The notes under the pieces were generated by a model. That model was not told the origin of the DNA, did no database searches, and was given only the letters and a program-made list of their open reading frames with translations. 17,517 nt of DNA, taken from contig CAZFDT010000100.1 in the NCBI GenBank assembly GCA_964518335.1, forward strand, positions 1 through 17,517. The letters are read 5' to 3'. Shown here in pieces: positions 1 to 7,705 of this stretch. This DNA is from CAZFDT01 sp964518335 (GTDB lineage: Bacteria > Planctomycetota > Phycisphaerae > Phycisphaerales > Phycisphaeraceae). Every line of letters begins with the position of its first letter. Position 1 is the stretch's first letter. A program made the position numbers and the translations under genes.

Positions 1-129
1 CGGCACATCCCGCGACCATGGATCACTCAACTGGGGTAAATGTCTTCACCCTGGAACGCGGGTTGTGGTGTGGGCCTCCCGGGACAAAGGCAGCGTGCGA
101 TGGCCCGCCACGGCACGCTGCGCCACCGC

Positions 130-135
130 TACAAT
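130..135 (+). promoter_or_regulatory. possible -10 box upstream of the leuC-like gene
   Basis: The hexamer TACAAT lies 41 bp before the chosen start codon and matches TATAAT at five of six positions. No recognisable -35 hexamer sits 16-18 bp upstream. The rest of 1-176 shows no gene I can support. It is a candidate only. Confidence 0.3.
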
Positions 136-176
136 GCTTGGCTCGGCCGCAACCGATCGCACACGGAGAATCGCCC

Positions 177-1598
177 ATGCCCCGCACCCGGAAGATGACC
201 ATGACCGAGAAGATCCTCGCCGCCCACGCCGGTCGGCCCGAGGTCTCGCCCGGCGACAACGTCTGGGTCAACGTCGATGTCCTCATGACCCACGACGTGT
301 GCGGTCCCGGCACCATCGGCATCTTCAAGGAAGAGTTCGGTCAAAACGCCAAGGTCTGGGACCGCGACCGCGTGGTCATCATCCCCGATCACTACATCTT
401 CACCGCCGACGGCAAGTGCCACCGCAACGTGCAGATCCTCCGCGACTTCGTGAAGGAACAGGGGCTGCGCTACTACTACGACCCCGACTTCCTCGACACG
501 CGCGCCGACAGCGGCATGCCCTCGCCGTACCGCGACCCGACGCAGACCAGCTACAAGGGCGTGTGCCACAAGGCCCTGCCCGAGGAAGGCCACATCCGCC
601 CCGGCGAAATCCTCCTGGGCACCGACAGCCACACCTGCACCGCCGGCGCGTTCGGCCAGTTCGCCACCGGCGTGGGCAACACCGACGCCGCCTTCACCCT
701 CGGCACGGGCAAGACCTGGCTCAAGGTCCCGCCCACCATGAAGTTCGTCTTCCACGGTGAGATACCCCCCTACCTCACCGCCAAGGACCTGATCCTCGCC
801 GTCATCGGTCAGATCAGCGTCAGCGGCGCGACGTACAAGGCCATGTACTTCACCGGCGACGGCATCGCCTCGCTCACGCTCGAGGACCGCATGACCCTGA
901 CCAACATGGCGATCGAGGCCGGGGGCAAGAACGGCATCTGCGACGTGGACGAAAAGACGCTGGCTTACGTCCGCGCCCGCAGCACGCGACCGGACTGGAC
1001 CGTGCAGGAAGAGGACGACGGGGCCGAGTATTGCTTCGAGCACCACTGGGACCTGGGCACGCTCGAGCCGCTCGTCGCCAAGCCGCACAGCCCCGACAAC
1101 AAGGCCACCGCCCGCGAGTGCAGCGACGTGAAACTCCACCGCGCCTACATCGGCTCATGCACCGGCGGCAAGATCACGGACATGCTCTTTGCCGCCAACA
1201 TCCTCGCGGGCAAGCAGGTGAAAATCCCCACGTTCGTCGTGCCCGGCTCGACCGAGGTGCATCAGGACATGCTGCGCCTCAACCTCGCCGGCGAGGAAAA
1301 GGCCGCAGGCGAAAAGAGCCTCTACGAGGTGCTCGAGAACGCCGGGTGCATGATCGGCGCCGCCAGTTGCGCCGCGTGCCTGGGCGGTCCGACCGACACC
1401 TTCGGCCGCCTCAACGAGCCGCTGCTGTGCATCAGCACGACCAACCGCAACTTCCCCGGCCGCATGGGCCACAAGGAGGCCGGCGTCTTCCTCGCCAGCC
1501 CGCTCACCGCCGCCGCCAGCGCCCTCACCGGCAAGATCACCGACCCGCGCGAGTTCGTGAGCGACCCCATCCTCACCGGCAGCGCGGGGGTGGTGTAG
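177..1598 (+). CDS. leuC: 3-isopropylmalate dehydratase / homoaconitase-family large subunit
   Basis: This is an aconitase-superfamily large subunit of 473 aa. The family isomerises hydroxy-di/tricarboxylates using a 4Fe-4S cluster; LeuC converts 2-isopropylmalate to 3-isopropylmalate in leucine synthesis, in the cytoplasm with a separate small subunit. The signature LGTDSHTCTAGAFG begins near residue 147. Three cysteines expected to hold the cluster are visible: C328 (in IGSCTGGK), and C398 and C401 (in ASCAACLGG). NRNFPGRMG near the C-terminus is typical of the bacterial/archaeal LeuC-HacA group. I chose the ATG at 177 because GGAGA lies 7 nt before it; a longer in-frame reading from ATG 18 adds residues that do not look like the family. 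No leuD small subunit is visible in this window, so homoaconitate or dimethylmalate as substrate cannot be excluded. It converges on the next gene with only 5 bp between stops. Confidence 0.88.
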   Translation: MPRTRKMTMTEKILAAHAGRPEVSPGDNVWVNVDVLMTHDVCGPGTIGIFKEEFGQNAKVWDRDRVVIIPDHYIFTADGKCHRNVQILRDFVKEQGLRYYYDPDFLDTRADSGMPSPYRDPTQTSYKGVCHKALPEEGHIRPGEILLGTDSHTCTAGAFGQFATGVGNTDAAFTLGTGKTWLKVPPTMKFVFHGEIPPYLTAKDLILAVIGQISVSGATYKAMYFTGDGIASLTLEDRMTLTNMAIEAGGKNGICDVDEKTLAYVRARSTRPDWTVQEEDDGAEYCFEHHWDLGTLEPLVAKPHSPDNKATARECSDVKLHRAYIGSCTGGKITDMLFAANILAGKQVKIPTFVVPGSTEVHQDMLRLNLAGEEKAAGEKSLYEVLENAGCMIGAASCAACLGGPTDTFGRLNEPLLCISTTNRNFPGRMGHKEAGVFLASPLTAAASALTGKITDPREFVSDPILTGSAGVV

Positions 1599-1603
1599 CG
1601 TCG

Positions 1604-1948
1604 CTAACCCACAAGCGTTGCAGTGGGCCCGGGAAGGAGTGGGGGGATGCCCTGGATGCGGCGGGCTTCCTGGCAGCGGTCGCTGCCGGCGGTGAAGTCG
1701 CGGCAGACGCGCGGGCGGGTGGCGTAGATCGCGCATCGCTGATTGTCGTCGAGAAAACAGCAGCTTTCGTGGAACGGTAGAGGGAAGAGTTGATAGCGCC
1801 AGTAGGGCGTGCCCAGGTGTTCGGGGAGGGTGCGGCCTTCGATGGTGATGCGGACCTCGCGGGCCGCGTCCTCGTCGCTGACCAGTACGGGCCAGGTGCG
1901 ACAGCAGGCCCCGCAGCCGTCGCATTCGTACACGGGCGTGTCGGGCAT
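1604..1948 (-). CDS. YkgJ-family CxxCxxCC cysteine-cluster protein
   Basis: A 114-aa protein of the YkgJ / zinc- or iron-chelating cysteine-cluster family (Pfam CxxCxxCC, PF03692). The N-terminal cluster is C9-x2-C12-x2-C15-C16. Further cysteines at 63, 64, 72, 82 and 92 fall in the usual family context, including CAIYATRPRVCRDF. Family members are thought to bind a metal or Fe-S centre; the biochemical role is not firmly established, and no partner is evident here. It starts 3 nt after the stop of the upstream HEAT-repeat lipoprotein gene, so the two are almost certainly co-transcribed and perhaps translationally coupled. Length is normal for the compact members. The metal is unknown. Confidence 0.85.
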   Translation of the reverse strand: MPDTPVYECDGCGACCRTWPVLVSDEDAAREVRITIEGRTLPEHLGTPYWRYQLFPLPFHESCCFLDDNQRCAIYATRPRVCRDFTAGSDRCQEARRIQGIPPLLPGPTATLVG

Positions 1949-1951
1949 GAT

Positions 1952-4195
1952 TCAGCCGCCGGCGGGTCGGGCGTTGTCGTCGGGCGCGGGCGTCGTGGCG
2001 GTGGGCGTGCGCTCGGCGGGGAGCGTGGCTTCGAGGTCGGCCAGGCGACGCGCGGTGTCGTCGCTGATGGCGTGACTGAACAGAGCGCGGACCTGGGCGG
2101 TGACGGACCGAGCGGTTTCGGGCCGGCCGGTGGTCGCGGCGCGCTGGGCGGTGTCGAGGAACCAGCCCACGATGGTGTCGGCCGTGGACGTGTCGGCGCG
2201 CGGCGCGGGGTTGGCGCCTATGATCTTGCGGGCCAGCTCGAAAGCGCCGGCGATGTTGCCCGTGCCCAGGCGGGCGCGGAGCAGGCCGCGGTCGTAGCGG
2301 TCGCGCTGGGCGGGGCTCAGCGGCTGACGCGTGGTGTCGATGCGGGCGTAATCAGCGACGGCGCCGGTGGGATCGGGCACGAGCCGCACGTCCGCACGAG
2401 CCAGGAGCAGCTCGATCAGATCGTTGTTGGCCGTCTCGCCGTTGAACCGTTCCAGTGCAGCGGTGAGAAAGGGTTCGCGCGTGGTGGCCGGCTCGCTGAG
2501 TTCCATGAGCCGGCGATCGGCGTCGATCGCCGACCGCGCCGGCACACGGCGAGCCATGGCGATGAGCGCACGCCGCCAGGCGACGGCAATCTGCTCCTGG
2601 GCGGGCTTGTTGTCGATGAGCGCAAAGAGCGTCTGCGGGTCGTTGCCCCGTGCCACCGCCGCCTCGATGACGATGTCGCGGATCACCGGGTCGGCTGCGC
2701 GCTGCGCCAGGGGCGCCAGGGGCTTGTCACTACCGGCCCAGGCCTGGGCGGCGGCCTGCTTCACCGTCGCGTCGCGCGCATCGAGCCAACCCTCGATGCG
2801 GCGGAAGTCCTGATCGTTGCCCACACGACCCAACAGCGTCACGATCTGTGGCCGGGGCAGCGCCTCGGGCTGAAGCTGCTTGCGCACCGTCGCCGCGGCG
2901 CGGCCGGCCTGCTCGGGCGTGAGCATGCCCGCGTCCGACGCCGACGCCAGCATCGCCGCCGCTTCCGCCTCCAGCTCCGGGTCGGCCAACATGGTCAGTG
3001 CCGGCTCAACCGCCTCGACCCGCGGCAGCCGCGCCAGCATCAGCAGGTACGCCTGCTTCACGGTGGGAATCGGCTCACTGCCATCGGCCAGCCGCGCGGC
3101 GATCAGGTTCGCCGCCTCCTCGTCGCGCATCTCGCGCAGCAGCAGCGCCGCTCGCTGACGCAGCACCGGCAGCGGATCGTCCAGCCGCGACAGCAGCGCC
3201 TCGCGCAGCGAAGCGGGCGTCGGCTCGGCGTCGATCAGCCGCTGCAGCATCAGGTCCATGGCCAACTGTCGCGTCGCGGCCATGTCGTCGAGCAGCATCT
3301 GCGCCAAGACGCGCGGGCGCTCCTCCGTCGAGGCGGCGCGGTAAAGCTGACGCTGCACCTCCAGCAGGCGCGCCTGCTGCTGTTGATCGCGCGAGGTGGT
3401 GCGCGTGTTGTAGCGGGCGAAGTTCTCCACCAGCCGCGCCAGGAATTGCTCGCGCGACAGACGGCGGTTGGCGTCCCACCAGCGCTGCCAGGCGTCGGCG
3501 TCGGCGCCGTACGCGTCGATGCCCGACAGCACCGCCAGCGCGTCGAACGCCGCCTGACGCAGCAGGTCCGGCTGCCTGGCGTCGGTCAGGTCGATCAGCA
3601 CCCTGGCCACCTGCTGCTGGCGGAAGTAGCCCAGTGTGAGCGTGGCGCCGCGGCGATAGCCCAGCGGCTGGCGCCGGTCCTGGGCCACGTCCATCATGCG
3701 CTTGGTCAACCCATCGTCCTCGTAGCGACCTAGGGCCGCGGCGATGTCGCTGAGCAGGCCCGGCACCTCGGGGTCGGCGCGCGGCAGGAGGTTGGCCAGC
3801 GGTTGGCGGAACTCCGCGGGGGGCATGGGCTCCCACCCCGCCAGCGCCTGGGCGATGGCCTGCTGCACCATCGAGTCAGTGGTGGTGTTGAGTTCCTTGA
3901 TGAGCTGGTTGCGGGCGTCGTCGTAGCCGGAGGCCAGCAATTGACGCACGGCGTCGCGGCGGGTGATCAGGTCCAGCCGGGCGTCGCGCGCCATGGTAAG
4001 CAGCTCGGCGCGGCGGCGGGCGCGTTCCTGCTCGGCGGCCAACTCCTCGGGGCTGAGGGGCGTCTTACATGCCGATAACCCGACCAAAGCGGTCACAAAC
4101 AAGATCAACAGTTTCACAAACGTGGCCCACCACGCGCCGCGACACTTGGCCGAGGCGTGAGAATCTGTAACAGATGCAAGGCGCGCGTCGTTCAT
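1952..4195 (-). CDS. HEAT-repeat lipoprotein
   Basis: A 747-aa secreted lipoprotein. After a basic, Trp-containing N-terminus, a hydrophobic stretch (about residues 26-40) leads to the lipobox L-S-A-C with the lipidated cysteine at C43. A charged helix follows, and then almost the entire protein is helical pairs that read as HEAT/armadillo-type repeats, for example segments around residues 75-130, 140-200 and 300-400 with the pattern LL..ad.dp.vr..A...L. The last 25 residues are Thr/Pro/Ala-rich and low-complexity. HEAT scaffolds bind other proteins; no catalytic motif is visible, and the partner is unknown. ATG 4195 has no clear Shine-Dalgarno sequence, so the first 15-20 residues ahead of the signal peptide may be mis-assigned. 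It is the first gene of an operon with the YkgJ-like gene and diverges from the TPR gene. Confidence 0.8.
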   Translation of the reverse strand: MNDARLASVTDSHASAKCRGAWWATFVKLLILFVTALVGLSACKTPLSPEELAAEQERARRRAELLTMARDARLDLITRRDAVRQLLASGYDDARNQLIKELNTTTDSMVQQAIAQALAGWEPMPPAEFRQPLANLLPRADPEVPGLLSDIAAALGRYEDDGLTKRMMDVAQDRRQPLGYRRGATLTLGYFRQQQVARVLIDLTDARQPDLLRQAAFDALAVLSGIDAYGADADAWQRWWDANRRLSREQFLARLVENFARYNTRTTSRDQQQQARLLEVQRQLYRAASTEERPRVLAQMLLDDMAATRQLAMDLMLQRLIDAEPTPASLREALLSRLDDPLPVLRQRAALLLREMRDEEAANLIAARLADGSEPIPTVKQAYLLMLARLPRVEAVEPALTMLADPELEAEAAAMLASASDAGMLTPEQAGRAAATVRKQLQPEALPRPQIVTLLGRVGNDQDFRRIEGWLDARDATVKQAAAQAWAGSDKPLAPLAQRAADPVIRDIVIEAAVARGNDPQTLFALIDNKPAQEQIAVAWRRALIAMARRVPARSAIDADRRLMELSEPATTREPFLTAALERFNGETANNDLIELLLARADVRLVPDPTGAVADYARIDTTRQPLSPAQRDRYDRGLLRARLGTGNIAGAFELARKIIGANPAPRADTSTADTIVGWFLDTAQRAATTGRPETARSVTAQVRALFSHAISDDTARRLADLEATLPAERTPTATTPAPDDNARPAGG

Positions 4196-4241
4196 GCCGA
4201 TGGTCTTGATGATGACGGATACAAAACCCCTGCGTCGGCGA

Positions 4242-4269
4242 CTGGCAATTTCAGGGTCCTGCGTATAAT
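4242..4269 (+). promoter_or_regulatory. sigma70-type promoter of the TPR gene
   Basis: CTGGCA at 4242-4247 (four of six matches to TTGACA), a 16-bp spacer, and a perfect TATAAT at 4264-4269. The predicted transcript starts near 4276, leaving a leader of about 120 nt before the TPR start codon at 4398. The overlapping TATTAT on the other strand could serve the divergent HEAT gene, but no good -35 accompanies it. Confidence 0.6.
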
Positions 4270-4319
4270 ACCCTGCCCATTCGTTGACCGACGGTACTTT
4301 TGACCATCATCGGCTGAAT

Positions 4320-4335
4320 CATCGCTTCGGCGATG
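4320..4335 (+). promoter_or_regulatory. cUUCGg hairpin in the 5' leader of the TPR gene
   Basis: CATCGC and GCGATG form a perfect 6-bp stem around TTCG, closed by C-G, which is the very stable UUCG tetraloop type. CTG (4314-4316) and CAG (4336-4338) could extend it across a small bulge. No T-tract follows, so it is not an intrinsic terminator. It lies in the predicted leader, about 60 nt before the start codon. Confidence 0.45.
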
Positions 4336-4397
4336 CAGGATTGTGTGGTTGGGTCCGAGTTGATCGAGATTCAGGCCCTGGAGGAAGAGGCAAGGCC

Positions 4398-5762
4398 ATG
4401 CACGACTGGATTGAAGCCGAGGCTGCCGCGGAGAAGGCCCAGCAGTTTTACGAGGCCGGTCAATGGGACCAGGCGCTGGCGGCGCTGGACATCGCGCTGT
4501 CGGTCAACCCCAATCAGAGCGAATGGCAGTTCGGCAAGGGACTGACGCTCGACGCCCTGCAGCGCTATGACGAGGCCGCCAGCGCGTTCGAGGCCGTGGT
4601 CAAGATCCGCGGCGAGCAGCCCGAGCCGATGCTGCACCTGGGCATCGACCTCGTGCGCAGCGGTCAAGCGCAGCGTGGTGTAACCGTGCTCGAGCGCGTG
4701 CTCGAGCTCGACCCCGAGGCGACGGCGGCGCGGTGTCATCTGGTCGCGGCCTATGCGCGGCTCGACGATCACGACAAGGCGGAAGAGACGTTCTATCTGG
4801 CCCAGCAGTCGCACGAGGAGCCGTGCCCGCTGTGCCTGGACCACATCGCTCACAGCCTGCTGGCGCGCGGCGAGGCCGATCGCGCGGTGTGGTGCTGGTC
4901 GAAGGTGCGCGAGATCGACGCGCGGTTCCCGGGTGTGTCGCTGAACCTGGCGCGGGCGGCGTGGCATCAGGGCAAGCTCGACCAGGCGCGGGATCACTAC
5001 CTGCGTCAACTCCGCGAAGACCCGGGCGACACCGACGCGCTGCTGGACTGCGGCCGACTGCTGCGGACGATGGGCCTGCCCGCCGAGGCCGGCGAAAAGT
5101 TCCGCCGCATCATCGAACTCGACCCCACGGTGGCGGCGGCGCACTTCCAGCTTGGCGAGCTGGCGTTTGCGTCGGGCCACCTGGACGCGGCCGCGGGCGA
5201 GTTCGAAATGGCCAGCCGCCTGGCGCCGGACCATCCGGGCGTCCATCTGAACCTGGCCGCGGTGGCGATGCGTCGCGGCCGCGAGGATCAGGCCCTGCGC
5301 CACCTCATCGCCGAGCTGGAGATCGAAGGCCAGACCGGCCAGCAGGTGCTCGACCTCGGACGCATGCTCATCGATCTGGACGCCCCCGCACAGGCCATCG
5401 ACCTGCTCACCCCGCTGCTCGACGGCTCGACCGAACCGCTCTTCGAGGACGAGACCCAGCTCACCAACGCCTTGGTCTATCGTGGCGTGGCCATGGTGCT
5501 CTGCGGCGACCTCAACATCGGCGTGCGCGACTTCCGCCTGGCCCTGCAGATCGACCCCGAGCACAGTGTGGCCCTGTACAACCTTGTCGTGGCGTATCTC
5601 GATCAGGGCCGCTACCGCCGCGCCCGCGCCGCCCTGCGCCGCGCCCTGACCCATTCGCCCGGCGACGGTGAACTGCAGCGCCTGGGGCAGCGCGTCCGAC
5701 GCGAGCAGTGGCTCGACAGCATCCGCCGCGCGCTGCAGTTGATCCGCGCCCGCTTCGCCTGA
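4398..5762 (+). CDS. tetratricopeptide-repeat protein
   Basis: A 454-aa protein built almost wholly of TPR units (about ten or more), with repeated signatures such as FYEAGQWDQALAALDIALSVNP, FRRIIELDPTVAAAHFQLGELAF and FRLALQIDPEHSVALYNLVVAYL. There is no signal peptide or membrane segment, so it is probably cytoplasmic. TPR proteins act as adaptors; no enzymatic domain is present, and the partner is unknown. A CPLC motif at residues 143-146 inside one repeat is unusual for TPRs and could be a redox or metal pair, though it may be fortuitous. The start at 4398 is fixed by a strong GGAGGAAGAGG purine tract ending 7 nt before ATG; an in-frame TTG at 4284 adds 38 residues without TPR character. 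It is monocistronic and converges on the YqaB-like gene. Confidence 0.85.
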   Translation: MHDWIEAEAAAEKAQQFYEAGQWDQALAALDIALSVNPNQSEWQFGKGLTLDALQRYDEAASAFEAVVKIRGEQPEPMLHLGIDLVRSGQAQRGVTVLERVLELDPEATAARCHLVAAYARLDDHDKAEETFYLAQQSHEEPCPLCLDHIAHSLLARGEADRAVWCWSKVREIDARFPGVSLNLARAAWHQGKLDQARDHYLRQLREDPGDTDALLDCGRLLRTMGLPAEAGEKFRRIIELDPTVAAAHFQLGELAFASGHLDAAAGEFEMASRLAPDHPGVHLNLAAVAMRRGREDQALRHLIAELEIEGQTGQQVLDLGRMLIDLDAPAQAIDLLTPLLDGSTEPLFEDETQLTNALVYRGVAMVLCGDLNIGVRDFRLALQIDPEHSVALYNLVVAYLDQGRYRRARAALRRALTHSPGDGELQRLGQRVRREQWLDSIRRALQLIRARFA

Positions 5763-5792
5763 TCTCCGCCTCCCCTTCACGATCGCCCGCGA

Positions 5793-6398
5793 TTATGCCG
5801 CCTGGCCCGCCAGCGGGCGGATATCCACCGCCGTCATCCCCGCCGCACGCGCCGCCTGCAGTCCAATGTCCGTGTCCTCGAACGCGCAGCAGCGCCGCGG
5901 GCTCACGCCCAACCGCTCCGCGGCCTTGAGATACGTGTCCGGCGCCGGCTTGTGGTGGGCCACGTCCTCGCACGACACCAGGGCGTCGAACAGCTCACCG
6001 ATTCCCAGGTTCGACAGGCAACGCTCGATCACCTTGCGGATGCCGCCGGTCGCCACCGCCATGGGCTTGCGCCCGTGATAGCGGCGAACAATGGCGACCA
6101 CCGGGGCGATCTCTCGCGCATGATCGAGGTACTTGTCGAAGAACAGATGCTCCTTCTCGTGGGCGACGGCCTCGGGGTCGAGGCTCACGCCCTGCTCGGC
6201 GGCGAGCAGGGCCAGGATCTTGCTCGCCGGGGCGCCGCCCAAGGCGTAGAACCGCTCTTCCGGGAACGACAGGCCATACTTGTCGGCGATCTCCGTCCAC
6301 GCCTCGAAGTGCGCCGGCATCGTGTCGGCCAACGTGCCGTCGCAGTCGAACACCAGGGCGTCAAACGCATCCAGATTCAGGTCGGCGGGAATGCTCAT
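5793..6398 (-). CDS. YqaB-like HAD phosphatase (beta-phosphoglucomutase family)
   Basis: A 201-aa haloacid dehalogenase-superfamily protein closely resembling E. coli YqaB, a phosphatase active on fructose-1-phosphate and related sugar phosphates. Motif I is DCDGT with nucleophile D18 and acid/base D20; motif II has T117 in MAVATGG; motif III has K150 in HHKPAPD; motif IV is FEDTDIG (E174, D175, D177) for Mg binding. The alpha-helical cap lies between motifs I and II. HHKPAPDTY and AARAAGM..VD match the YqaB subgroup. The start at 6398 is the ATG just before the conserved core. It lacks a Shine-Dalgarno sequence, and a TATGAT hexamer lies 9 nt upstream (6408-6413), so it may have its own promoter with a very short leader, although it follows the methyltransferase gene by 49 nt. 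Mutase activity is less likely but not excluded. Confidence 0.85.
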   Translation of the reverse strand: MSIPADLNLDAFDALVFDCDGTLADTMPAHFEAWTEIADKYGLSFPEERFYALGGAPASKILALLAAEQGVSLDPEAVAHEKEHLFFDKYLDHAREIAPVVAIVRRYHGRKPMAVATGGIRKVIERCLSNLGIGELFDALVSCEDVAHHKPAPDTYLKAAERLGVSPRRCCAFEDTDIGLQAARAAGMTAVDIRPLAGQAA

Positions 6399-6426
6399 GG
6401 GCGAGGCATCATAGCGTGATCGCACC

Positions 6427-6442
6427 GCCGCCTTCCGGCGGC
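6427..6442 (-). other. GC hairpin between methyltransferase and phosphatase genes
   Basis: GCCGCC and GGCGGC form a perfect 6-bp stem with a 4-nt loop (GGAA when read on the minus strand, a GNRA-type loop), 5 nt after the stop of the methyltransferase gene. No U-tract follows, so it may attenuate or stabilise the transcript 3' end rather than terminate it by the classical route. Confidence 0.35.
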
Positions 6443-6447
6443 ACGAG

Positions 6448-7221
6448 TCAGGCCTGGCCCACCGCCGCCAGCACCTCGGCCTCGTTGGCCACGCCCTTGC
6501 CCGGACGCGGGACCAGCATCGGCACGCGACGGCGGTACTCGACGTACGCCCGGCCGTACACGCCCTCCAGATCGCGCTCCTCAAACGGTATGGCGATGAG
6601 CATGTACGCCGTGAGCAACCCGGCGAAAACCAGGTGGGCCAGCGTCATCGTCGGCGTCGCCCAGAAGGCAAGCATCCATCCGATGTACAGCGGGTGACGC
6701 ACGAAGCGATAAAGCATCGGCGTGCGGAAAGGCGTGTGGCCCTGCGTGCGACCGGTCAAGTGCAGCCAGACCTGTCGCGTGCCGAAGAGGTCGAAGTGGT
6801 TGATCATCAGGCTGACGATCGGGACCATGAGCCAGCCCGCGGCGAACAGGCCGTAGAGCAGGCCGCGCCCGATCGGGTCCTGCACGTCCCACACGACGCC
6901 GCCCATCGGCCGCCACTGCCACATCAGCACGATCATGAGGATGCATGAGATCAGCACGTAGGTGCTGCGCTCGATCGCGGCGGGCACGTACTGCGTCCAC
7001 CATCGCTTGAATCCCGGCCGCGCCATCACACTGTGCTGCACGCCGAACAGCGCGATGAGCAGGACGTTGATCACAGTCGCCTCCAGCAGCGACCCCTGCC
7101 GCGGCGAGTCGATCGCCTTGGGCACGAGGATGTTGCCGACGAACCCCGCCATGTAGGCATACACGCCCAGGAACAGCACGTGGCAGAACACGCCGTAAGC
7201 GAAGAAGAGTTTGCGTTGCAT
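6448..7221 (-). CDS. mddA: membrane methyltransferase, methanethiol S-methyltransferase-like
   Basis: A 257-aa integral membrane protein with about five to six hydrophobic segments (roughly 8-30, 45-62, 86-104, 118-140, 183-212). It carries features of the NnrU / isoprenylcysteine methyltransferase-like group: FGVQHSVMARP at 59-69, WW and ERSTYVL near 74-90, RHPLYIGW at 175-182, and FEERDLEGVYG at 213-223 followed by YRRRVPMLVPRP. RHPxY and E-R-D-L are the SAM-binding and catalytic signatures in this fold. The same arrangement is annotated as MddA, which methylates methanethiol to dimethyl sulfide with SAM; this substrate is inferred from overall resemblance and not shown by the sequence. GGAGA lies about 8 nt before ATG 7221, which fixes the start. 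A candidate promoter is at 7267-7294 with phased sites just upstream. The general fold is confident; the substrate is less so. Confidence 0.7.
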   Translation of the reverse strand: MQRKLFFAYGVFCHVLFLGVYAYMAGFVGNILVPKAIDSPRQGSLLEATVINVLLIALFGVQHSVMARPGFKRWWTQYVPAAIERSTYVLISCILMIVLMWQWRPMGGVVWDVQDPIGRGLLYGLFAAGWLMVPIVSLMINHFDLFGTRQVWLHLTGRTQGHTPFRTPMLYRFVRHPLYIGWMLAFWATPTMTLAHLVFAGLLTAYMLIAIPFEERDLEGVYGRAYVEYRRRVPMLVPRPGKGVANEAEVLAAVGQA

Positions 7222-7266
7222 GATGAGTCTCCGTTCGGGGATGAGGGGTTCGACTGCGCTGATTCC

Positions 7267-7294
7267 AGTATCGCCCGGCGGGCCGCCAAAACAA
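7267..7294 (-). promoter_or_regulatory. candidate promoter of the methyltransferase gene
   Basis: Read on the minus strand, TTGTTT (7294-7289), a 16-bp spacer and GATACT (7272-7267) resemble a weak sigma70 promoter with three and four consensus matches. The predicted leader is about 40 nt and contains the Shine-Dalgarno sequence. The weakness of the -35 and the adjacent phased motifs would suit activator control. Confidence 0.4.
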
Positions 7295-7333
7295 GTGAAC
7301 TTGAGGTCAACAGGCGGTTGACTCATGGTCAAC
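7295..7333. promoter_or_regulatory. four hexamers phased at 11 bp (operator-like)
   Basis: GTGAAC (7295-7300), GTCAAC (7306-7311), GTTGAC (7317-7322, the reverse complement of GTCAAC) and GTCAAC (7328-7333) start exactly 11 bp apart, about one helical turn. The last two belong to a perfect 7-bp inverted repeat, GGTTGAC-N5-GTCAACC (7316-7334). The array sits in the divergent region between the methyltransferase and yhbY genes, abutting the -35 of the candidate methyltransferase promoter. It looks like a multimeric regulator binding site; the regulator is unknown. Confidence 0.5.
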
Positions 7334-7378
7334 CCCGCCGCAGCATCCCGGCGGCGACCAACGCGGTAGGATGAAGGC

Positions 7379-7705
7379 ATGACCCTGACCGGATCGCAGA
7401 AGCGCTTTCTCAAGTCGCGGGGCCAGACGATGGCCGACGACGCCCACGTGGGCAAGGCCGGCGTCACCGACGCGGCTGTCACCAACCTGCAGAGGCTGCT
7501 CGCCCGTAAGGAGTTGGTGAAGGTGCGTTTCGACGACCTGGAAGGCAGCGCCCGTCGCACGTTCGCCGCCGACCTGGCCATCCTGCTCGATGCCCAGTGC
7601 ATCGCCGTGGTCGGCCGCACCGCCCTGCTCTACCGCGCCAACCCCGATCTCGATCCCGCGCAGCGCGTGCTGCCGGCACACCCCTCCACCGGAGCCTCGT
7701 CATGA
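7379..7705 (+). CDS. yhbY: YhbY-type CRM-domain RNA-binding protein
   Basis: A 108-aa protein with a single CRM domain. LTGSQKRFLKSRGQ opens the domain; the loop VGKAGVTDAAV, LVKVRF and the terminal VGRTALLYR match the YhbY pattern, covering about residues 3-90. The last 18 residues are a Pro/Ser/Thr-containing tail. E. coli YhbY associates with pre-50S ribosomal particles, so a role in ribosome assembly or RNA binding in the cytoplasm is expected. AGGA lies shortly before ATG 7379. The stop codon overlaps the start of the next gene in ATGA, so the two are translationally coupled, although no functional link between YhbY and a LEA-type lipoprotein is known to me. Confidence 0.85.
   Translation: MTLTGSQKRFLKSRGQTMADDAHVGKAGVTDAAVTNLQRLLARKELVKVRFDDLEGSARRTFAADLAILLDAQCIAVVGRTALLYRANPDLDPAQRVLPAHPSTGASS

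Noticed and set aside
18..176. Longer N-terminus for the leuC-like protein from ATG 18
   Set aside because: The added residues are unlike the family, and a Shine-Dalgarno sequence is correctly placed before ATG 177.
1790..3733. Long open frame (about 650 codons) on the plus strand, antisense to the HEAT-repeat lipoprotein gene
   Set aside because: Its translation is a low-complexity Arg/Gly/His/Gln-rich product expected from the complement of GC-rich coding sequence. The minus-strand frame has a lipobox and regular helical repeats.
4371..5780. Long minus-strand open frame opposite the TPR gene
   Set aside because: It is the mirror of the TPR gene in a GC-rich genome. The plus frame has TPR repeats and a strong Shine-Dalgarno sequence.
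6399..6584. Longer N-terminus for the YqaB-like phosphatase
   Set aside because: The extra Arg/Trp/Cys-rich residues are the shadow of the overlapping methyltransferase gene and its hairpin.
7222..7620. Longer N-terminus for the membrane methyltransferase
   Set aside because: It would run across the divergent promoter region and into yhbY. A Shine-Dalgarno sequence supports ATG 7221.
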